Below are positions 19,750 to 28,120 of a stretch of DNA of 64,000 bases, piece after piece. Numbering within the stretch: the stretch's first letter is position 1; the number at the start of each line of letters is the position of its first letter. Both the position numbers and the translations under genes were made by a program. The stretch covers positions 1 to 64,000 of the forward strand of contig VLTN01000015.1 in the NCBI GenBank assembly GCA_008330645.1. The letters are read 5' to 3'. The notes beneath the pieces were generated by a model, which worked only from the letters and a program-made list of their open reading frames with translations, had not been told where the DNA came from and made no database searches. The DNA is from Cafeteria roenbergensis. Taxonomy: Eukaryota > Sar > Bigyra > Bicosoecida > Cafeteriaceae.

Positions 19750-22700
19750 ATGCCGACCGCGTCGGCGGCGCGGCGCAAGCGTGCGTCAGCGCACCAGTTG
19801 CCGTCCGTCTCTGCTCCCGCCGGCGCCGAAGGACTGGACACGAGCGCGTGGGCCTCGGTGGCGGTAGACCCCTCCGACTTGAGGGCGCTTCCCGGCCTCG
19901 AGGGCGCGGTCGCTGCTGCGGAGGTGCTCGTCCGCGCCAGTTCTGCGAGGGGGCTGAAAATCACTCCGGCAGGCGGCGGCTCAGCTGCAAGCCCGGGCCC
20001 CGTGGGGGACGGTGAGTGGGAGGTTCACTTAAGCCTCGATCGGGCTGCAGCATGGGCGAGCCCGGGCGCTGCCCTGTGCGCTGCTGCCCTCTCCGGCTCG
20101 ATTGCGCTCAAGGCAGCCTTCAGCGAGGCTGGCAGCGCCTCCGGCGCCGTCAGGGTCCATTTCACGGTGACGCGGCCCACGGCCGTACATGGCAGCCGGC
20201 CCTTGCGAGGCCTCTTGCCGTCCACAGTGGCTGCGGCGTTGGCCACGCTCGCGGTGCGGAGTCGTCGGCCGGCCAAAGGGCCAGCCCCGGTCTTGCTGGA
20301 GCGGCTGCCTGCTGGCGTGTGGTCGCGACTCGCGCGGGCGCACTGGGCACGGCATGTGCGGGACGGGGCGGCCCCGCCCGTCCCGCACGGCATTGGTGCA
20401 GCGACTCTGCGCCTTCTCAACGCCACACGGCCACCCATGTGCCCGGTGGGCGACGCCCACAGGCCGCGGCAGGGCACGGCCGTGCAGCTCTTTGGGTACC
20501 AGCGCCGTGCAGTGGCTTGGATGGCCGCGCGTGAGGGCGCTTCCAGCACGGTGATGCGCGAGCTGGCGGGCGACCGGGCCGCGCAGCTTTCCGCGGCGGC
20601 CGCAGCCACTCTCCCCGCCCTGCACGTGCCGCTCCCCACCGAGCCTGCAGGCTCGTGGGTCAGCGTTGGTGCAGTGCTTGGTGACGTTGTGGACGGGCCG
20701 CGCGACGCCGGGGGCCGAGCGGGTGCCGACGGGCCTGCCTCCGAGGCAGGCAGCCCGTTCCCGGCAGGGGGAATCTTGGCCGAGGAAATGGGCTTGGGCA
20801 AGACCCTGGAGGTGCTCTCGCTTGTCGCTGCCCACCGCGCGCCGCGGGAGTGGCTCCGCCTCCCCGGGTCGGGAGGCAGGCAGCGCGCAGCCGCCACGCT
20901 GGTGTGCGTGCCCGACGGGCTGGTCCGGCAATGGGCTCACGAGGCGGCGCGCTGGTTCCCCGCAATGCGGGTGGCAGTGTTTCCGGGCGAACTCGCCCCG
21001 CCGCAGCCCGGGTCCGGGCTCGTGGTGGCGAGCCAAGCTCCAGAGTCGGCAGTCGGAACGGCTGCCTGCGCGCCTTGCAGCGGTGGACCGCCCGTCCCCT
21101 CAGAAGAGGCAGAGGCCTCCCGCCTTGCCGCGGCCGACCTGGTGCTTTGCGGGTTCACGGCGGCCGAGGCGGAGCTAAGGAGCACCGGCGAGCAAGGCGT
21201 GCGCACGCGGCGTGGCCAGGTGTCCATGCCGCTCTCGCCCCTGCGTCGTGTCGAGTGGTGGCGCGTGGCAATCGACGAGGCGCAGGCAGTGAAGGGGCGC
21301 ACGGTGCGCGCGCTCGCCCGAGTCTGCTGCGAGCTGGAGGCCAACGCCCGCTGGTGCATCACGGGCACCCCCGTCGGCGCGGGCGGCGGCGGCGTGGAGG
21401 AGCTGCGCGGCTTGCTGGCGTTCCTGCGGCATCCGTGGGCGGCGGACCCGGTGTGGCCTGCGCTGGTCGTGCCCGCGATGCGGTCGAGCCGGGCCGCCGC
21501 GCAAGCAATGCTCGACGTTGCCGTCGCGCCCTGCTTCTGGCGGCACGAGGCGGCGGACGTTGACTCGGAGCACTCCCTCCCGCCGCACACCACATGGGTG
21601 GTTCGTGCCGCGCCGTCCGCTGCCGAGGCGGCCAGCATCGTTGGCCACGAAACCACCATGCGGGATCGGGCCCAGGCTCTGGCGCGATCGCTCGTGGCGC
21701 GGGTCGGACTCTTGGCAGGGGCAGGAGCGCGAGCCGGCAGTGCGGCTGCTCGGCTCCGCGGCCTGGCCGTGCGCGAGGCCGCCCGCAGCCTGGCCCGGCT
21801 GCGGCTCCTCTCGTCCTACCCTGCGGCGATGGCGGCCCAGCGCCCGCTCAGCAACGTCGCGCTGCTGGTGTCCCAGCGCGCCTTGTTCCTGCAGCGCGCC
21901 GAGGAGAAGGCGATCGAGGCCGCGCACCTGCTGCGCCGAGCAGCCACCGGCCTCGCCGAGCTGGCCCGCCGGGCGGACCTCGGGACGAGCGGCGGTCTGC
22001 TTCCCGTGGCGGTGGCAGACGCGCTCTCGGAACTGCGAATCTTGCCGTCGCACGTGGCCCGCAGCGAGGACAGCGGCCCGACGCTCTCCGACCTGGTGGC
22101 GTCAGTTCGGCACGCACGCGTGGAAGGAGGGGGCGGTGGCCGCGAGTCGGCGAGTTCTTGCTGCTGCGCAGAGCAAGGCCGGGACGAGAGTGGCAACCTC
22201 CCCAGCCGCCCAAGAGCAGGCCCCAGCGATGACCGGCCGGCCACGCAGCGGCCTGACATCGTGGGTCGGGCAGCCGCTTGCGACGAGTACGACGGTGCCG
22301 CATTGGCGCGGTCGCTTCCAGCCGCGTGCCCATCGCGCGCGAGCGACGCTGCAACATGGCTGCGTGACCAAGCGCGTGTGGCCCTGCTCCTGGCGTGGGA
22401 ATACACCCAAGGAGTCGTGGTGTGGCGTCCCACGTATGCTGAGGAGCGCCAGGCGGTCGAGCGGTTCAAGGAAGCGGAGCTGGTCATCCTCGCCTCCCTC
22501 ATCGACGTGTTTCGGGCCAGGCGAGACTGGGATGCTCTCGACGCGGCACTGGAGCGGCTGCAGGCGGAGGTGCTGCGCCGCGCAACGGAGCCGCGCCGGA
22601 GGGCGGCCCTCAGCCATGCTCGCACTGCCGTCAGCCAGCTGGCGTCCCTCACCGGCGAACCAGCCGTCTTTGCGTTCGAAGTGACGCTGCGCGACTTTGA

Positions 22701-25700
22701 GGCGAACGAGGATGACGACGGCGCCGGGCTGCCGAATAGTGCGGCCGGCAGCCGCGCCCGGGGTGCCCGGGCCGCTGCTTTGGTTCGGCCGGGCGATGTG
22801 ATTGTGCCTTCAGCTCTGGAGGCGTTTGGCGTCGCAGCGGGAGCCGAGCTTCAGAGCGGCGAGACGCGCTTGCGCATGAAGCACCAAGTCCTCGCAGCGC
22901 AGTCGAGCGGCAGCAGCAGCAGTGCTCGTTGTAGCAGCAGCAGCAGCACCAGCGGCAGCACCAGCGGCAGCACCAGCGGCACCAGCAGCAGCGGGCTGCA
23001 ACGCGGCTGTGGGTCGCCGTCCGAATCTGCTGCTCAGCTGTTTCGGCGTCTTCTCCAAGCCGAGGGAAGCTTGGATGAGGGCGAGGTTGCCGGTGCTCTG
23101 CGTCGATGGATCGGCGCGGGAGCCGCAGCGGCCGGCCCCTGCGCCGCGCTCTGGCCGACATTGCTTCGCGTGCGTCCCCCGCGGCTGGCCGCGTCGTTCG
23201 GGAACTTGCCTGGTCTCGGTTCGCTTGGAGCAACCACCACACCGGCAGGACTCGCTGCCTCCGCTTCCGACCCGCCGTCACCATCACCGACGCAAGAGGC
23301 TCGCGCTCCAGAACTCTCAGGGTCGGCGGCAGGCTGGCGCTTCTCCGTCGGAGGCGGCGGTGAAGCAGCGCTGCCGTCACTCGCAGAGCTGCTTGCAGTG
23401 CATCCCGGACAGCCTCCGGCGCTGGCCTTGGGCGACCCGGGGCCAGCGGTGGAAGCGGTGTGCGGGGACGAGCTTGGCGGGATTGGCTCTGGCCGCCAGG
23501 CCGTTGCCGGCCTTGGCTTGCCGCTGGTGCCCCACTGCGTTGAGTCGGCTCGGCGGCTCGTTGTCGAGGATGCCTTGGTCGGCCTATGGGCCAGCATGCT
23601 TCGCAGGCGCGAGAGCCAGCTCTCAAGACCCGGGCCCGAGGCCGAGGCCCAAGCGCAAATTGCATGGGCGTTTGGCCAGGCAGCCGAGCGGCCTGACCTG
23701 TTCACCGGGGGAAAGACCGTGGTTTCGCCGAGCACGGGGCGCAAGTGGACAGATGAGAGTGTGGAGTCGGTGTGCGCGACCACCGGAGCAGGGGCATGGC
23801 TGGTGGACCCAGACTGCGTGCTTCCGGGCGTGATGTTGTCGTCGACGGCTGCAGCTGTGGCTGACGCTGTCGCCCGAGTGCGTCTTGCAGCAGAGGCGGT
23901 AGTGGCCATGCGGCGAGCGCGGGCTGCTGACGCGCAGAGCACACTTGTGAGCGCGTTGGCGACCCTGCTGGAGGAGCTGCGCGGCCCGCGGGCCCAGCTC
24001 AAGGACGTGTGGCCCGTTGACTCGAGCGTGCTTCTCACCGCAGTCCACCAGCGGCTTGGGGCGCGCTCCCCGGCGACACCGGCCGCTCGGGCAGCGGAGG
24101 ACGCCGTGTCACGCGCGGTCCTGGCCCACCTGCAGGCAGCAGACGGGACGCTGTTTCCCGACATCGGCAGGCTTCGGCCCGCTGGCTTGCTGGAGTTTGC
24201 TGCATCCGTTGCAGAGCAAGCCCGACGCGCCAGGGCCGATGCTGTGACACGGATGCAGCGCTACGAGGAGACCACGGGCCTTGCGAGCTGTGCGACCTCC
24301 GCCAGTGCCGCTGCCGCGCTCAGGGCCCAGCCGACCGGCCCAAGCTTGACAGAGCTCTTGTCTGCGCAGGGCAACAGCAGGCCGAGCTGCCAAGGCTTGC
24401 CTGTGATCCCTGCTCGGCCGCGGCACAGCGGAGGTGGTCAGGAGCTGCACGAGCCCGGCGCAGACGCATGGCCCTGGCTCACCAGCGCAGGCCACGTGAG
24501 CACCCTTCCGCTGTCGACGCTGGCCGTGGTCGAAACCCTTGTGGCTGCTGCCGCGAGCTCCGTGCTCGGGTGGGCGCAAGACTGCGACCGGGCAGCCAAG
24601 CAGGCCGCCACCGCAGCAGACGACGTCGTCGTGGGGGCCGAGCGCTTGATGGCGCGCTTTCGCGTTGCTTCGTTGGAGGCACAGTTGGCACGGTCGAGCC
24701 CCGAAGAGTGTTGCGCCGCTGTGGCCAGAGAGCAGGCGGCCGCCGCCGTTGCAGCCGAGGACGAACGCTCGGCCAAGCGGCTGGCGATGACGGCGCCCGT
24801 CACAGCCACGGAGCTGCTCGGCCGGGAGATCACGCCCCTTCCCTCCACAGGGCAGGCCTTGCAGCTGATGCTGCCGTCTCGTTCGACCGCCTCGAGCGAC
24901 GCAACGCCCGGAGGGCCCGCGCTCTTGGCAGCACAGGCAGCGCTCGCTGCGGCGAACGCGCCGGACGAGGCCCTGCTCGACTCGGTGGCCGCGACGGCGG
25001 ATCTTGCCCATGGGGCCGCCGCAGAGCTCTCTGCAGCCCAGCGCCGGGCCGCCGAGCTGCAGTCGCAGGTGGCCGTCGCTCGGGCGGCGCTTGCTGCTCG
25101 CAGCGACGACGCTGCGTCTCAGGCTGCCGCCTCCCGCCCCGCCGCAAGCACCGCGGCCAGCGCAGACGCGGGGCCGACATCGGGCGCCACGAGCGGCCCG
25201 TCGACTGAGACCGAGGCGCAGTGCCCGATCTCTCTGGAGCCGATTCGCGAAGCGACCCAGTGCGAGCTCTGCGGGCAGGCGTTCGAACGAGCCGCCATCG
25301 AAGAGTGGGTGGCGGTGGCGCGACGCAGGGGCGGCAAGGCGGCGTGCCCCACGTGCAAGCAGCCGCTCTCCCTGGTGCGCCTGGCGGCCCCCGAGGGCCG
25401 AAAGGCCCAGCAGGGACGCGAGCTTGAGTGCGTGCTCGTGGACCCGGAAAGGGCCGCTGTGACGGCTCTCGCTCGACCTGGTGACGCTGCGGCCACGGCA
25501 GCTGCTGCTGCGGCCGCGGCTGCAGCAGGCCACGCGGCTCAGTGGGGACTGCCCTCCACAGACGTGCTCAACGCAACGGCGGTCGAGGGCGAGGCAGACG
25601 GCATGGGCTCCAAGCTGCGCGTGCTCGTGGCTCGGCTGAAGCGGCTGCCAGAGGAGCAGCGGGCGCTGGTCTTCAGCCAGGAGCCCCGCGTGCTCGAGGC

Positions 25701-26766
25701 CCTGTCTGCGTCCCTGGCCCGGGCCGGCATCCCCGCGGCACTCTTGCGTGGCAAACGGCGGGAGCAGCGCGGGGCGCTCGAGCTGTTCCAAGGCTACGAT
25801 TGCGAGGACGGACACAGCTGCCACGGCGGGCCGGCCGGCGCCGGCCAGCGCAGGCGGAGCTCCGCCCGGCCCAAAGCGCTGCTGCTGGACTTTCGTCACG
25901 ACGCGTCAGGCCTCACGCTCACCGCCGCGAGCCACGTGTTCCTCCTCGAGCCCTTCACTCCGGAGGACGAGCGGCAGGCCCTTTGTCGCGCGCTGCGCCT
26001 CGGCCAGTCCCGGCCCGTCCACTGTTACCGGGTCACCATGGCAGGCACGCTGGAGGAGCGCTTGCTTGTCGAGCGCGAACGGTTGGCGCACGGGTTGCCC
26101 CCCCCCCGCCTCGCCGCTGCCCACGCGTGCGAGCTCGTCCTGGGGCGCGGCGCGGAAGTGGAGCCGACTGCGGGCGACTCTCTACCCGACGGGCGCTCGG
26201 CCGCTGTTGGACAGCCAGCCCGCGGGGCACCAGTGGGTTCCGGTCCTGGGGACAGCGAGCGGCTCGATGGGGAAGCTGAGCTCGGTGCCACACCGTCTGG
26301 CTCCCATGGCAGCGCCGATGCGCGCAGCCTGCTTCAAGGGGCGGCCAGCGATGCCAACCACTTGCCGCGCTTGCTGCGAAGCGACGAGGCACACCGCCTC
26401 GGCTGCCTGCTGGCCCGGGAGGCGCTGACGCATGTGGCCGCTGAAACCCGGGCCGATGTGTTGGGCAGGGCGTGGGAGCCCTGCCTCCCTGCAGACGCCT
26501 CAGACGCCGAGCGGCACTGGGAGACTGCCGAAGCCGACGGGGCCGCGACCGATGGCCGTGCCTCCCCGCCAGACCTGCGGCCCGGCGAACCCACTTCCCC
26601 GCAGAGGTCTCCGCAGCGGCGAAGCTCGGGAAGGGGCTCGCGCCACCGTTTCGGGCGTGTGCGTAAGCGGCGCCGAAGCGACGCCGAGCCGGACCGCCTC
26701 ACTCGTGTGGGCAACGTTGCTGGTGAAGTTGATGTCGAGCGTCTCTTTGCGGAGGCGGAAGGCTGA
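19750..26766 (+). CDS. SHPRH: SHPRH-like SNF2 translocase/RING E3 ligase (2,338 aa)
   Basis: One 7-kb exon encodes a split SNF2 ATPase. FGYQRRAVAWM (Q-motif region) is near residue 247, Walker A GGILAEEMGLGKT near 340, and the DEAQ box (VAIDEAQAVKG) near 508. The box is followed by WCITGTPVG (motif III) near 535. A C3HC4 RING finger (CPISLEPIREATQCELCG ... CPTCKQ) is near residues 1824-1870. The helicase C domain has RALVFSQ near 1974, then LLDFRHDASGLTL and EPFTPEDERQALCRALRLGQ, giving motifs V and VI. A RING placed between the lobes and a DEAQ box are features of SHPRH, which polyubiquitinates PCNA during replication-stress tolerance. About 1,300 Ala-rich residues separate lobe 1 from the RING, including a Ser-rich tract (near 1057-1082). 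No PHD or H15 domain was recognised in that stretch. HLTF/RAD5 is less likely, as no HIRAN domain was seen. Confidence 0.85.
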   Translation: MPTASAARRKRASAHQLPSVSAPAGAEGLDTSAWASVAVDPSDLRALPGLEGAVAAAEVLVRASSARGLKITPAGGGSAASPGPVGDGEWEVHLSLDRAAAWASPGAALCAAALSGSIALKAAFSEAGSASGAVRVHFTVTRPTAVHGSRPLRGLLPSTVAAALATLAVRSRRPAKGPAPVLLERLPAGVWSRLARAHWARHVRDGAAPPVPHGIGAATLRLLNATRPPMCPVGDAHRPRQGTAVQLFGYQRRAVAWMAAREGASSTVMRELAGDRAAQLSAAAAATLPALHVPLPTEPAGSWVSVGAVLGDVVDGPRDAGGRAGADGPASEAGSPFPAGGILAEEMGLGKTLEVLSLVAAHRAPREWLRLPGSGGRQRAAATLVCVPDGLVRQWAHEAARWFPAMRVAVFPGELAPPQPGSGLVVASQAPESAVGTAACAPCSGGPPVPSEEAEASRLAAADLVLCGFTAAEAELRSTGEQGVRTRRGQVSMPLSPLRRVEWWRVAIDEAQAVKGRTVRALARVCCELEANARWCITGTPVGAGGGGVEELRGLLAFLRHPWAADPVWPALVVPAMRSSRAAAQAMLDVAVAPCFWRHEAADVDSEHSLPPHTTWVVRAAPSAAEAASIVGHETTMRDRAQALARSLVARVGLLAGAGARAGSAAARLRGLAVREAARSLARLRLLSSYPAAMAAQRPLSNVALLVSQRALFLQRAEEKAIEAAHLLRRAATGLAELARRADLGTSGGLLPVAVADALSELRILPSHVARSEDSGPTLSDLVASVRHARVEGGGGGRESASSCCCAEQGRDESGNLPSRPRAGPSDDRPATQRPDIVGRAAACDEYDGAALARSLPAACPSRASDAATWLRDQARVALLLAWEYTQGVVVWRPTYAEERQAVERFKEAELVILASLIDVFRARRDWDALDAALERLQAEVLRRATEPRRRAALSHARTAVSQLASLTGEPAVFAFEVTLRDFEANEDDDGAGLPNSAAGSRARGARAAALVRPGDVIVPSALEAFGVAAGAELQSGETRLRMKHQVLAAQSSGSSSSARCSSSSSTSGSTSGSTSGTSSSGLQRGCGSPSESAAQLFRRLLQAEGSLDEGEVAGALRRWIGAGAAAAGPCAALWPTLLRVRPPRLAASFGNLPGLGSLGATTTPAGLAASASDPPSPSPTQEARAPELSGSAAGWRFSVGGGGEAALPSLAELLAVHPGQPPALALGDPGPAVEAVCGDELGGIGSGRQAVAGLGLPLVPHCVESARRLVVEDALVGLWASMLRRRESQLSRPGPEAEAQAQIAWAFGQAAERPDLFTGGKTVVSPSTGRKWTDESVESVCATTGAGAWLVDPDCVLPGVMLSSTAAAVADAVARVRLAAEAVVAMRRARAADAQSTLVSALATLLEELRGPRAQLKDVWPVDSSVLLTAVHQRLGARSPATPAARAAEDAVSRAVLAHLQAADGTLFPDIGRLRPAGLLEFAASVAEQARRARADAVTRMQRYEETTGLASCATSASAAAALRAQPTGPSLTELLSAQGNSRPSCQGLPVIPARPRHSGGGQELHEPGADAWPWLTSAGHVSTLPLSTLAVVETLVAAAASSVLGWAQDCDRAAKQAATAADDVVVGAERLMARFRVASLEAQLARSSPEECCAAVAREQAAAAVAAEDERSAKRLAMTAPVTATELLGREITPLPSTGQALQLMLPSRSTASSDATPGGPALLAAQAALAAANAPDEALLDSVAATADLAHGAAAELSAAQRRAAELQSQVAVARAALAARSDDAASQAAASRPAASTAASADAGPTSGATSGPSTETEAQCPISLEPIREATQCELCGQAFERAAIEEWVAVARRRGGKAACPTCKQPLSLVRLAAPEGRKAQQGRELECVLVDPERAAVTALARPGDAAATAAAAAAAAAAGHAAQWGLPSTDVLNATAVEGEADGMGSKLRVLVARLKRLPEEQRALVFSQEPRVLEALSASLARAGIPAALLRGKRREQRGALELFQGYDCEDGHSCHGGPAGAGQRRRSSARPKALLLDFRHDASGLTLTAASHVFLLEPFTPEDERQALCRALRLGQSRPVHCYRVTMAGTLEERLLVERERLAHGLPPPRLAAAHACELVLGRGAEVEPTAGDSLPDGRSAAVGQPARGAPVGSGPGDSERLDGEAELGATPSGSHGSADARSLLQGAASDANHLPRLLRSDEAHRLGCLLAREALTHVAAETRADVLGRAWEPCLPADASDAERHWETAEADGAATDGRASPPDLRPGEPTSPQRSPQRRSSGRGSRHRFGRVRKRRRSDAEPDRLTRVGNVAGEVDVERLFAEAEG

Positions 26767-27102
26767 CTGCGCTGTGTCAGTGAAGAGTCGAGAGGCGCCT
26801 CAAAGCAGGGCAAGTGTAATTTCAAGGCAGGCGTTCGAATGCGACAGCAGCTTGTCTCTGTCTGCGCTGGCCGTTGGCGTCCTCCCCCCAGCTCCCTCAC
26901 TTCTTCCAAACACGCACCCAGTTACATCGAGCGGCAGACAAAGACCATCCAAAACCCCGCAACGCGCGCCCGGAAAACACACCGTGAAGGCACCCCCCCC
27001 TCGCCACCCCGGTTCCCAGCGATGGGCGGCCGCCCCGCCCCGCCAAGCCAAGCCAAGCCAAGGCAAGCCAAGCCAAGGCGAGCGGGTTTGGTCCGACGCT
27101 GC
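26767..27102. other. Convergent 3' spacer
   Basis: 336 bp lie between the stops of two convergent genes. Apart from a short AGCCA repeat (27,042-27,079) nothing was seen; both 3' UTRs must end here. Confidence 0.5.
27042..27079. repeat. AGCCA/AGGCA pentamer repeat
   Basis: About eight tandem pentamers (GCCAA register, some GGCAA variants) lie in the 3' spacer between two convergent genes. Confidence 0.7.
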
Positions 27103-28088
27103 TCAGCTCCCGTCCGCCTCCTTGCCCACGCCCCACGTCGCCTCCGCAGGCGGTTCTTCCACCGCGCCCATGGCCTTGGCCGATGTCAGCGTGCTGACCA
27201 CATCCTCAGCCTCTGCCTCCGCGACCGCGTGGGTTCCTTGCGGCGGAGGGGGCGGGTACAGCCCCCCTCTGATCGGAGCGTCGGGCGCCGACCACTCCCA
27301 CCACCGGAGCGATGCCGGCACGTCGTTTGCGCCCCTTGGGTCTGGCGAGGCGTCCGGGCAGCAGTCGCAGCCGGTGCCGTTGCCCATGATGCAGTCGTGA
27401 CAGCAAAGGATTGAGGCCCGCGGTGCGGCGAGAAGCCGCGGCAGCACGTGAACCAGGCTGTGCGACACAGCCCTGGTGACCGAGTGCGCGGTGGATCGCG
27501 TCACCGACCGGCGCAGCAGGGGCGGCATGGCCCGTTCGAGACCTGCAGCCACTGCTCCGTGCACTGCCGTCATGGCAGCCTTGCTGGCGCCCTGCACCAG
27601 CGCCGACGTCGCCTTGGCCTTGACCTGGGAGCTGACCTCCCCGGTGACGCTGTCGTAGATGGCGGCGCTGATAACGCGGCTGAACGCTTGCGTGAGCACC
27701 TTTACCGCCGTCACAGTCACCTTTGACACCGTTTGGGTCGCGACGATGTCGGCGATGACTCCATTCCGCTGGTTGGCTGAGGCCTGCAGCAGCGAGGCAG
27801 CGCCGCTGCCTGCCGCAGCCTGCTTCGGCTGCGCGCTGCTATCGCCATCGCCCCCGGTGCCCTCGCGAGCCTGGGTCTGCAGCAGCAGCGCTTGCCGCGC
27901 CGCGCTCGAGCCGGAGCGAATGTGTTCCCTGCGCCGCTCGGCCGCGTCGGCTGCAGCATCGTGCCGCCCGGCGCTGCGAGCCGCATTGGCAGCAAGAGCT
28001 GCCTCGGCCGCGTCGAGCAGGTGCGGAGCCACTGCTGCGGCCATGACGTCATCGGCGTGCGCCTCCTCCTCCTCCTCCTCCTCCTCCT

Positions 28089-28120
<32 letters not shown>

